Shown here: positions 58,201 to 64,000 of the stretch, in pieces
Layout: every line of letters begins with the position of its first letter
Position numbering within the stretch: position 1 is the first letter of the stretch
Notes under the pieces: model-generated
Told to the model about the DNA's origin: nothing
The model's database searches: none
The model's input: only the letters and a program-made list of their open reading frames with translations
Position numbers and translations under genes: made by a program
Assembly (NCBI RefSeq): GCF_021729155.1
Contig: NZ_JAJQYA010000027.1
Location: 1 to 64,000, forward strand
Direction: 5' to 3'
DNA: 64,000 nucleotides
DNA from: Membranihabitans marinus
GTDB lineage: Bacteria; Bacteroidota; Bacteroidia; Chitinophagales; Saprospiraceae

Positions 58201-60615
58201 TTCTCCTACTGGTATAGCCTCAAAATTGGATTCAATAAATACATTTTCATATTCATTATTTGCTTCGTATTCACCTGGCCCTATTTCAAACCAATCGGCA
58301 GAATTTTCTTTGCAGAATACATATTTTGTCCGCAAGTATAAACTATCTGAAGATGAAAACTCATAATTATTGGGCAACTGACTTCCGGGAAGTCCTGACA
58401 ATGTAGCCACCGACAGATCGTATTCAAACCCATTGGCTACTGGAATTGCCATAATTCCTCCAATAGAATAAGACAATCCCGTCATTGAATTATCTACAAT
58501 CAACCAAGCGGTATCCACGCAGAGCAATTGATTTCTGCCATTACTATATGTTTCTGTGTATGTTCCTCTATCCCAAGATGTAAAATCACCAGCATTGAAA
58601 CCCAAGGTGGTCTGATGTCGGATAGTATCACCTACAATAACTCGCTTTAAATCAACATCAGCTGAATCAGCGCGATCGAAAGTATTCCAATTTCTATCGT
58701 TGTCCTGGTCTTGATATCCCAAGGAAGTACGTTGAACATCCATATCAAACACAACACCACCACCTTCTAAACAAGGTCCTATACCACATTCTGGCAACAA
58801 TATATCACGATCGCTACACTGCAATTTTATTAAACAATTGGGATCGCAATTGATATTGGTAAATTGACCAATAGAAAATTGTGTTAATCCCCCACTGCCT
58901 ACACAGCTTGCCGTTAAATCAAAACAGATCACTATGGGTGCATAATCATTTGTCGGCATATCTGTCAACAAAACCTGAGCCAATAAAGAATCTCCCCCCA
59001 TTGACACATCTACAGAGTAGGTAGGTATTGGACTTCCATCATAAGTCATGGAAAAACTACCGACTTCATAGGACAAACCTGTAGGTAGTTCAACTAAAAA
59101 ACCAACCGAACTACTATCGGGGTTAATGTCAAAGAAATCGAAATTGAGATAAGTCAGACAATATGTCTCTGTCTGACCATCAGCCAATGCATAACTGCCA
59201 TCCACCACAGGATCAGATACAAAAGCAGATCCTGGATTACCCGCATTTCTAGACGCAGTTCTTCTACCTGTACCACATAAATTTAAAGCGGAAATACTTA
59301 TCCCCGGATTGGCCAAACTTGCCGGTCCACAGGAAGTAGGACAACATTGGACATACTGCATTTCTATTATAACAGTATCTTGGGGCAGTAGTATGTATCC
59401 ACTATTGATATCGGCAAATTCAGCTGAGTTTGCCGTGACATTGGATCCACAGCCCAGAGAATTGTTTACTGTTTCATCCAAATTAGGAAAAGAAGCGGAA
59501 ATATCATTTCCATCAAAATCCGTTATACTATAGGACACAATAGCCGTCAATGGTCCGTTGACAGCAAAACTCACTCTCTCTAGAATACCAGCTCCACTTC
59601 CACTATTCCACACAGCCATTCTCATCACACCCAGATCGCTTCCGTCCATACAGACTATATTGTCATTGAAGATCAATTCGCTACTCAAAGAAGGTCCGCT
59701 TAATTGTAAGCTAGCATCGCCATTAATTGTATTGGAAAATTGACACTCCAATCCACTACATTTCAAAAAACTAACATGTCTTACCGATCCTTCGGAAAAA
59801 TCACAACCATCCACAGTGAAACATTCTTCTACAATTAAATCTTCTCCATTTTCGAATAAAGAATTGGCATTCTCACCAATATTGCCCGCAAAAGGAAAGA
59901 CTGTTAAATCAAAATCGTAGAAAAGGGTATCTCCACTTTGACTGCTCGCAGGTATAGTAGTACCATTGAATTTCAATTCATAATTCTGAATATCACTACC
60001 GATTATTGTGCGATGACTAAAATGATCCACACCACCGGTTCCACCATTTACTATTTTTATATCTCTACAAACCTCCGAAGGGATGGTATTGACCGTAGTC
60101 GTATTTGAACCGACATAACTGATGGTAAAAGAGGCAAAATTAATATTGTAATTACTGGTCACCGTATCTACGACATTAGTTTGAAAACCAACAGAGATAC
60201 TATCTCTAGCGAGATTCCCCATATTTACAAAAGTAACCGCATCACAATCCCCATGACGTCCTATTGAAAAATCCAAGAAGTCATCTGGACTAAATGAATT
60301 TGTTGTCGTTCTAAAAATGGGGTTATTGAGATCGGAAAGATCAAATTCTGCAAGGTTTATTCCTCCAGAATTTATATTGCTTAGACTACCGGTTGAATAT
60401 TCGACCCCACTAGGCATTTTTATATTAACATATAAAAAATCGTTAATGACTTCAGAAACTTCAATACTGAAAAAGCTTTCGCTTTCATCTCCACATACGA
60501 CTACGGCGTCGGGGCGGTTCGTAAAATCAAGGGAAATTTGTCCCCAAGATGATGTTGTAAATAAATTGAGGGTAATAAAACAACACAGTAATAATTGCAG
60601 TAATTTTCCTTTCAT
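49210..60615 (-). CDS. giant T9SS-exported surface protein with DUF11 repeats and dockerin
   Basis: 3801 residues. Signal peptide at the start (LLQLLLCCFITLNLFTTSSWGQ). Residues about 30-1550 are Cys-containing beta domains of repeated style with acidic surfaces. Residues about 1557-2230 hold four DUF11-type repeats (DLALNKTF, DFALIKVID, DLALFKQVD, DLALKKTTE), the later ones separated by Asp-rich linkers that look calcium-binding. Residues about 2240-3400 are further Cys-rich domains. A dockerin-like pair with DVNNNGVIEVTDMLELRKLVL is near 3490-3510, a cohesin-like domain near 3580-3685, and a type A T9SS sorting domain (YQNFPNPFDGETVIGFELP) closes it. Likely an adhesin or matrix protein anchored by PorU/PorV. 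A single uninterrupted frame. Confidence 0.9.
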   Translation of the reverse strand: MKGKLLQLLLCCFITLNLFTTSSWGQISLDFTNRPDAVVVCGDESESFFSIEVSEVINDFLYVNIKMPSGVEYSTGSLSNINSGGINLAEFDLSDLNNPIFRTTTNSFSPDDFLDFSIGRHGDCDAVTFVNMGNLARDSISVGFQTNVVDTVTSNYNINFASFTISYVGSNTTTVNTIPSEVCRDIKIVNGGTGGVDHFSHRTIIGSDIQNYELKFNGTTIPASSQSGDTLFYDFDLTVFPFAGNIGENANSLFENGEDLIVEECFTVDGCDFSEGSVRHVSFLKCSGLECQFSNTINGDASLQLSGPSLSSELIFNDNIVCMDGSDLGVMRMAVWNSGSGAGILERVSFAVNGPLTAIVSYSITDFDGNDISASFPNLDETVNNSLGCGSNVTANSAEFADINSGYILLPQDTVIIEMQYVQCCPTSCGPASLANPGISISALNLCGTGRRTASRNAGNPGSAFVSDPVVDGSYALADGQTETYCLTYLNFDFFDINPDSSSVGFLVELPTGLSYEVGSFSMTYDGSPIPTYSVDVSMGGDSLLAQVLLTDMPTNDYAPIVICFDLTASCVGSGGLTQFSIGQFTNINCDPNCLIKLQCSDRDILLPECGIGPCLEGGGVVFDMDVQRTSLGYQDQDNDRNWNTFDRADSADVDLKRVIVGDTIRHQTTLGFNAGDFTSWDRGTYTETYSNGRNQLLCVDTAWLIVDNSMTGLSYSIGGIMAIPVANGFEYDLSVATLSGLPGSQLPNNYEFSSSDSLYLRTKYVFCKENSADWFEIGPGEYEANNEYENVFIESNFEAIPVGESTPYGCGGGFDEMEFLGSALSVDIVKGGFDNSQSGCDRNFRYLFRVDQNIGGAHSGYTATYDFFPNEFRPLYFPDSIVIYKQDNYDYAGARLVTQQLVNAGQSSETVSIDPKINNESIIVFDIRAIHDAFVMGGHTFEEENVDLFYYIEFDRNCASDRSMVTDLSIAYTSPLCPGDNFVVMKEDLATDNNSDLGNIDFTQSPVIAKVVNEQTCYTLSVRPRGGTLGYTWLEIPSVANLEILSVSENGMELPFVDGIYQLGSHTGNNTRNYEICVKTNTCDNTEFDVIFGWDCLGYPSGQDYEASCTYEPLTFGVEVDDSEAMLDLIEQPGLDPQSSTYPKLCDQLIYSLVVNSSRAGSVFDPQLNVTIPDGFEIDSFELFYPNDGSFANPYAIPVGDLTNVGNVWTVNLFDHPELVHDSIPGVATNQGAAGRQMYIRLYGRTNCDFESGSELFFTLKGNRPCGDPVKGDGFVVASDRLRIDGLYPYAAEPEITLRSEGSLSCNIAEELLIEFVVEGGDFIEFDSTRIFLPAEVALADFNVNCYSPNPDNCPTIERVIPDPDVPGGSIVYLGYPNIAAGGDTIRYSLNILAQGMVECGQIVTVGVEVQNIVVVDGIACGQDVCDQPLTGITGAETVELEIVNPDLSFASFEAFSVDGTPYVSLYGSILVSEGDLLATDEFNIDIYCADNMMDSMGMPVHTIQVTGPAMVGETIDFEASFLNNCDLNNGLVAIVRPVNLCICANAKLHSEVEIEYRTFDLALNKTFQNQGGISYGDTVSFDITIFNQGDVDALTYEVVDSIPPGLAYVADNDAEGWVFDGVDKAYMVIANPLLENTDTTISILLKVLNVDGENAYDNYAEISDDSNEFELEDTDSQPDSTISNDYGAIPDGNTDDEVDGDGKDPNTPNGDDDVAFDEDDHDVARLHVVDFALIKVIDTLASDYPWQFGSLIAFDIIVENQGIVTSDSIRVKDYVPAGFGFNPGLQQNIDEGWTADTTALLTKSLDYGDKDTVTIYLTLQPVDDPSMTSWINYAEIVNAYDVNQVDIAGDDYDSSPGSDSEEERLVHPGEDGDNDFDSEGRDDVGSEDDHDPAGVMFLDLALFKQVDSTETVFPVKYGDLIKFEISVINQDGVMVDSVQVKDYIPEGYSFDFSIAENQNYGWKSDTTAVIQGPINVGDTITTAIYLTLLPNTAPTDRTWVNYAEIDAAWSEGMDIADMDIDSQPGSNSEEEGEVYPGLPGDDDTQSTTPDGIGSEDDHDPAMVEVFDLALKKTTEEEVAYPGLEALFSITIYNQGGIPATNIEITDYVRTGYEFDMSLNQGWSGSGTMITYTIGDTLYPNESIVVPLVLRVTEDLDPDHLINVAEISGAQDTSLMDREDIDGVFDQDPDNDRGGELDSPADDYVDGDGTGSVGDGNPQTDEDNADPAKILPCPPVNCHGSIGLGFGNECEILITPEMLLTNNLLASLRPDLYKVELFYGSGFLIPNNILRPEHVGFEITAKITFLLQACGGGSCETKIKLTKPNSCLISNTLDTTVYCIDPFLQLDPWSAAYPKPDASRPCSSGKATLELGPDWIDSDFDCDNDTAEIIYREWFARTPDGEFCSAYDTIVVMRLPKLLETSFVSHAKETVYCSVNSVVSDQSTQKRFAAWKQPMGIHDYELPYAKLKGLVYELPLQLIERNLNRAIALNLENAYLDCELIRKANGSVVTIRDVVSGIYMADLLNSSSSNRTLYGVIHSIKEHILFPSQIGGYVFYPYIVLELGDRVLSAEGQYEVVENDWFYNGNGNQPYWFAAGWPDVYSSSSLTQFCDGFNTESSDCISVVLPRLTEDGYDMTACDTLCLSEGVHCGISIKKEQSEWTGNCPQSSEVNYTVTQTCWASSEAAELAMANCAQADSEIVSQYEESKGRLRIYLSQYTELHDTIGPIFNFEYPIGQLFESCRSSELSGEYWLLDDIVDAIEAGVQYDLAREAEYCQATIYSSDATDCGAKIYFPDVEIIDNCSGVSQVKASVNVGGSMRAVSMELTATEIKVLDNGDTCKVYTYSHLQNPIYLPFNGCDGEAYEIFYEAADHCWNLSTWSKFVKIRDVSAPTIVMDDELEVVLQNKIAWVSASSIDEGSWDNCNVELTLARRSDWWSDNSFVKACAELNGGNPYSNWVEILNDLGFANNQLLAASAGFGQDENEVNNDYDVTALLSIFNNDSEVAAHYFKEIVWMWEDGLQCGSKVVHGWLFDLAIKIAESCDARDEHHNKLNKEDLQYLFDYLFSRPGYGKELSYLGGGWSQKVPYLCTDVCEAVETEFMAMDVCCNWAKGWLDVNVKDNGSNRVVQSLEDVTISSAAYKSLYFDAFQAAADASNEEALGVVDSIFGSYIIVQQDKNGLYYNLDGSAFSDNDIYFNYNSINCSETTKDTLVSEIGHDGLLDWKTLTTTNISLDTIDGKARNGLIVVNCSAEVRQDLWIDVNECGQGQITRRFFIVNGCDEGSEELALEQVINIQSTCGIRLSMFNLPQDAGSMDNPLCFVDDLTTVNFPDSLGELTLKSGLAEQLFNSIAIGKQVKSFDIVGQTDIKKFEIEWKIADWCAQPKVELTYVQTIIARVGDACIPVDTSLAIVSGRIATQLNSAISDVLLTGKVNGVDQLSTINSNSGNYQFELKSGENLVLIPQKNTDFSEGITTQDLIFIQDFIMNPETSIDDYIKMAADVNNNGVIEVTDMLELRKLVLNPNAILKNNSSWRFINPLSGLELFKDQLSSGSSVVDFVGIKVGDVDLSSDPKSTSRSKDGGLELVLTDQTLLPGDIYTIEVTSSNFESIKGLQYTLQYDDVNVEVLDVQPGRLSIDESNYYNYLPGLMTFSWNAGQDVNIPSNQVLYSLVIQAKNQVELKDVIAIGGSVTEKEAYNGTGQVKDVNLTFHRNMGQYQLYQNFPNPFDGETVIGFELPTSSKAVINVYDVTGKLLKTQEGDYVKGYNEMRFKMNDINSSGILYYQLISGEYRATKQMIKIDQ
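53931..55950 (-). repeat. four DUF11 coding repeats of about 504-510 bp
   Basis: Equivalent codons (the DLAL/FALI motif of each unit) lie near 55921, 55411, 54904 and 54400, a period of 510, 507 and 504 bp. The units are clearly related but diverged at the DNA level; each later one ends in an Asp/Glu-rich linker such as GSEDDHDPA. Confidence 0.8.
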
Positions 60616-60794
60616 TTTTTAAGAGTTGATCTTGTTTAAATACCTATAAGGACATTCTTTGAGTGAGCACATTAAACTCCTTATAAGCTCTTGTTAATTT
60701 ACCGACAAAACTATCTTGTCGAACTGGCAAAAACGTCTTAAAAAATTGATTAAAACTTCGTTTCAATTATTTGAGACCCCGTGAATACTGGATC

Positions 60795-61916
60795 CTAGGA
60801 TTTTCGATAGGTAGAAGGAGAAACACCCTTAATTTTCTTAAACCACCGATTAAATGTGGGTTTTGAGTTAAATCCAGAGCGATAAGCAACATCCATTATT
60901 GGTGTTTCAGGAGAAACTTCAACAATCATATTGCAAAATTTATCTATACGTAAATGATTAATATAAGAATTGAAATTCATTCCTATTTTTTCACTAAAAA
61001 ATTGAGATAACACATGTTTGGAACACCGCATTTTTTGAGAAAGAAGATTCAAATCCAAATCCGGATTTAAGTACAATTCCTCATTATTCATTAAGAATTC
61101 TAATTTTTCTTGCAAGGCATTAAAATCAGAATTTGTCAAATTGGATGTGACATATTTAGACTCTTTAACTTCATCTTTCATTGTAGTGAGTGAAGAGGCA
61201 AAAAAATAAACCTTATTCCCTTTCCAAGTAATATAAAGATCTTCTTTGTGAGTCCAACGATCGACAAAAATGAAATGAACAATACTGATCATAACCAAAA
61301 AATACATTGAATAGACGATATATCCATTGTAAATATTCCCCTCTATATCAATATCTTCTATATAATATCTATCAGCCATCACACTTTCAATAGCCCAAGT
61401 TATAAGGATAATGGAAGAAAAAGATAAAACCCTCTTAATTCTAAACATTTTTAACCAGTTCAATTTCGGAACCAAATACAGAGACATAGCTCCATAAACC
61501 AATATAGAAATAGGTATAAAGAGATATAAAACCGCTAAATATTGTCGAATGTAAAAAGCGCGAGAATTTTCCTCAAAAAAGAAAACCGGGAAAGCCAATA
61601 AAGCAAACAAATTAAATGGAATAAAATGATACCAAACCATTTTATCAGTAACTGCTTCATTCATTGCTTTCTGAACAGCCACAAATAAAAGAGGACCATA
61701 AGCTAGACCAAAAGGGGCAATATTTTCAACCCAGGTAATAGAAGGGATCCACATTTTACAATTAAAAACATAAAAGACGTGAAACAATGCAAAATAGAGG
61801 ATGAGTTTAAAATGACGTATTAAAGAGGAATCTGTCCTTCCTTTGCAATTGAGCAATGCCAATCCAAAGACCAGAATCAACATGATCAATCCCAGTAAGA
61901 TCTGTAATCCTAGCAT
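60795..61916 (-). CDS. membrane-anchored AraC-family regulator (second of pair)
   Basis: 373 residues. The N-terminal 235 residues contain about seven membrane spans (LLGLIMLILVFGLALLN, LILYFALFHVFYVF, and so on). The C-terminal 110 form an AraC DNA-binding domain with two helix-turn-helix motifs: LNLLSQKMRCSKHVLSQFFSEKIGMNFNSYINHLRI and IMDVAYRSGFNSKPTFNRWFKKIKGVSPSTYRK. This 7TM-AraC architecture is common in Bacteroidota; the signal sensed is usually unknown. It lies eight bases after the other AraC-type gene, and its stop is 180 nt from the giant surface-protein start, so that gene is a candidate target. Confidence 0.9.
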   Translation of the reverse strand: MLGLQILLGLIMLILVFGLALLNCKGRTDSSLIRHFKLILYFALFHVFYVFNCKMWIPSITWVENIAPFGLAYGPLLFVAVQKAMNEAVTDKMVWYHFIPFNLFALLAFPVFFFEENSRAFYIRQYLAVLYLFIPISILVYGAMSLYLVPKLNWLKMFRIKRVLSFSSIILITWAIESVMADRYYIEDIDIEGNIYNGYIVYSMYFLVMISIVHFIFVDRWTHKEDLYITWKGNKVYFFASSLTTMKDEVKESKYVTSNLTNSDFNALQEKLEFLMNNEELYLNPDLDLNLLSQKMRCSKHVLSQFFSEKIGMNFNSYINHLRIDKFCNMIVEVSPETPIMDVAYRSGFNSKPTFNRWFKKIKGVSPSTYRKS

Positions 61917-61924
61917 GAAAATTT

Positions 61925-62938
61925 TTATTGAATGGTTCCAAAATCACCTGAATTTTGAAGATTTTGCATAAAAGCTGCAGGCGTTAATCCCGTATAATTT
62001 TTAAAGTATTTGTAAAAAGTAGACTTTGAATTAAATCCACATTGATCAGAAACAGAATCCATAGTAATGTTATTGTTCTGTGTCATTACTCCAATGGCAT
62101 TTTCTATTCTTCTCTCCCCTATCAACTGGTAAAAGTTTTTGTTATAAAACTCGTTAAACAGTTTAGATAATTGAATACGACTGTAACCGGTTTTCTCTAC
62201 TACCAATTCTAATGTTATCCCTGAATATAAAAAATATTTAGATTCGAAGAGGGACTTCTCTAACTTTCTAGCCATTTCAGCCAACTCAACCTGATCGATG
62301 GAAGGTGTTTTCCTAATCGAGTCCTTCTTTGCCTCTCCATTTTCAGTACGATTTTGAATATTTTTAATAAAATAAGAAGTTAAGAATAGAAAGAAAATAA
62401 ATTCTAATATCCCTTCAAAAAGCACAAAATTTACATCGCTATTATAATCAAAAAACGTTAGTCCAATATATTTTATAACATGGAGAATAAGCAATGCAAA
62501 GGTAATGGTTGTCAGATTCAACAATAATTCCTTTTCACCATGAAAATCCTCGCCATCAAATCTCTTGAATTCCCAAAAGATCCAACATGGATAGCCTAGA
62601 ACAAGTAAAAGAGAAATTCCTTCTGGATAGGGGACAAATAATTGTTTATTCGCCAGAAATTGAAGACCTATAACACCAATAAACATTAATATGTGCGCCC
62701 AGTCCTTCTTTATCTGAAAATTGCGTTCTCTAATCGAAAAATAAACCATAAGCAGCACAAATACTAGGGCCAAATTATCGATGACTATTGACTCACTACC
62801 TAGATCACGCACAATAAGACTACTAAATAAAATCAATAATAAACTAATTATTGAAGCCAAAATCAACTTCATATTATGTTGCTCTGCTAACTTTGAAAAC
62901 TTCATAGCATCACTTAATGTTATATTACTTTCATTCAT
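61925..62938 (-). CDS. membrane-anchored AraC-family regulator (first of pair)
   Basis: 337 residues. About six to seven membrane spans in residues 22-200 (LILASIISLLLILFSSLIV, LALVFVLLMVYFSI, and so on) and a C-terminal AraC domain (ITLELVVEKTGYSRIQLSKLFNEFYNKNFYQLIGERRIENA and ITMDSVSDQCGFNSKSTFYKYFKNYTGLTPAAFMQ). Related to its neighbour in architecture but not a close copy, so the pair is either an old duplication or two regulators in one operon. A perfect dyad TGTAGAA-N4-TTCTACA lies 156 nt upstream of its ATG. Confidence 0.9.
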   Translation of the reverse strand: MNESNITLSDAMKFSKLAEQHNMKLILASIISLLLILFSSLIVRDLGSESIVIDNLALVFVLLMVYFSIRERNFQIKKDWAHILMFIGVIGLQFLANKQLFVPYPEGISLLLVLGYPCWIFWEFKRFDGEDFHGEKELLLNLTTITFALLILHVIKYIGLTFFDYNSDVNFVLFEGILEFIFFLFLTSYFIKNIQNRTENGEAKKDSIRKTPSIDQVELAEMARKLEKSLFESKYFLYSGITLELVVEKTGYSRIQLSKLFNEFYNKNFYQLIGERRIENAIGVMTQNNNITMDSVSDQCGFNSKSTFYKYFKNYTGLTPAAFMQNLQNSGDFGTIQ

Positions 62939-64000
62939 AATATTATCGTCTTTTTAAAATTCATGAAATATCCAACCCATTTCCCGTCAAAGATTTTTTC
63001 AAAACTTATACTATTTAACACAGCTATTTTCAATTTCTGACTCAAAGTAAATAAATAAACCAATACTAAAAGGTAGAATAAAATCAATTCATCTGTAGAA
63101 TTATTTCTACATCTCAAAAATCACATGAAATTAAAGACAAATATATAATAATCTATTAATCTACTAGATACAAATAACAAAATAATTTAATTCAATCCGC
63201 AACACAGAGAGAAATACTACATATATCATTATTTATCAACACATTAAAACACAATCACTAAAATGAATAAATGTAAAATCAGCCCAGATTTATCAAGTTA
63301 AAAGAAGTAAAATAGTTCAAGAAGAGAGTCAAAAATCAATCCTATTATGACATTTTTCATGTCATATGATTTCTTAGAATTTTTAAAAAAAAATTATTTC
63401 AGAACAATTTTTCAAAAATATAACACAGTAATTCATGTGTTATACTGAGCCATAGTTATACATACAACCTCATAATACAATAATTCCAAGGCAGTAATTA
63501 CTTCAGAAATAAGCATAATAATTAAAAAAATCACATCGCTAAAACAGAATAATAACCCAATTCAAGTAAAATTAACCATATCTTACTAACATTCACACAA
63601 TTACAAAAACAACATATATTACAAATCTAAAATACATGGGACATTTAACCAGATTAAACTAAAAATCAAAAAAAGTAAAAGACCTATCTTTAACAATTGA
63701 TTTTCAGTCAAAAATAAAATCATGGAAAAAAATTAATTTCACAAATAAAGATTCAACCAACAATAAAATTACATACTACCCAAAGAATATATTTAATTAT
63801 ACGTGCATGTGTTTATATTCGACAATCAACATATTACAGATAATACTTTTTCATCTTATGATTGCCAATTAAGTTTTCAGAAATCATTAATAAGCTGTAC
63901 ACATTTACCATTTACTGTCACCTAAAAACATGATGTAAAAAATATAAACATATAAAATTCACATATAAAATTTCCAAAATATAAAAACCGTATTAGTCAT
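62939..64000. other. gene-free AT-rich end of the window
   Basis: 1.06 kb with no supportable gene. Apart from the dyad at 63094-63111 and a single half-site TACTACA at 63215-63221 I see no feature. The plus strand is poor in G, as in the gap at 46.1-46.4 kb. Confidence 0.6.
63094..63111. promoter_or_regulatory. perfect 18-bp operator-like dyad upstream of the AraC pair
   Basis: TGTAGAA (63094-63100), TTAT, TTCTACA (63105-63111): a perfect inverted repeat. Size, spacing and first arm equal those of the dyad upstream of the LuxR-type regulator at 47017-47034. Confidence 0.55.

Noticed and set aside
60660-60740. Promoter or operator upstream of the giant gene (CGACAA/TTGTCG repeat and TAGTTTTG)
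   Set aside because: The -7-like box has a TTTG only 14 bases upstream, and the inverted repeat is short; too weak to list.

Overview
The window is a low-GC chromosomal segment of a member of the Bacteroidota. The evidence is type IX secretion (T9SS) genes (gldJ, porU, porV), T9SS C-terminal sorting domains, the promoter pattern TTTG-N19-TAnnTTTG, almost no Shine-Dalgarno (SD) sequences in front of genes, and families typical of the phylum (DUF2795, GldJ, Y_Y_Y sensor kinases). Saprospirales or a related class is my inference, not a demonstrated placement. There is no transposase, integrase, phage gene or CRISPR array.

Layout. 1-500: 3' end of 16S rRNA, tRNA-Ile, tRNA-Ala, then a strong terminator and no 23S gene. 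500-1330: gene-free DNA with a duplicated hairpin element and a cluster of palindromes. 1.3-3.1 kb (minus): a tRNA-Lys/rpsU transcript, then RNase Z with a STAS protein. 3.4-18.2 kb: mostly housekeeping (clpC, infC-rpmI-rplT, queA, cmk, a glutamate-synthase-like flavoprotein, msrB, aspartate kinase) and a PIG-L deacetylase/sodium symporter pair. 18.7-31.9 kb: cell envelope block with an OmpA-like protein, a degenerate ureohydrolase, murF, gldJ and, divergently, a multi-membrane-span YfhO/GT-C-like protein coupled to porU (sortase) and porV. 32-39 kb: pgk, mgsA-uvrC, a DUF2807 lipoprotein, a GMC oxidoreductase with its small subunit, tRNA-Asn. 39.5-42.2 kb: an unrecognised three-gene cluster ending in an astacin-like peptidase without a signal peptide. 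42.3-49 kb: a Y_Y_Y-type sensor kinase, a 1.6 kb AT-rich gap, a LuxR-type response regulator and an SGNH hydrolase lipoprotein. 49.2-60.6 kb: one gene for a 3801-residue T9SS-exported surface protein. 60.8-62.9 kb: two adjacent membrane-anchored AraC-type regulators. The last 1.06 kb is gene-free.

How it fits together. PorU and PorV are the attachment complex that cleaves T9SS sorting domains and anchors cargo; the giant protein in the same window carries such a domain and is a likely client. The YfhO/GT-C-like protein overlaps porU by four bases and could serve the surface glycan to which PorU attaches cargo (inference). Two regulatory loci 16 kb apart share an 18-bp dyad, TGTAGAA-N4-T(T/A)CTACA, which suggests a common regulator.

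Most striking observation. The 16S 3' tail has a non-canonical anti-SD (UACCUCUUU instead of CACCUCCUUU), and rpsU (bS21), 1.3 kb away, carries a matching leader AAAGAGGUA that pairs over nine bases and compensates both changed positions. Together with 16S unlinked from 23S this points to an unusual, specialised SD circuit controlling bS21.
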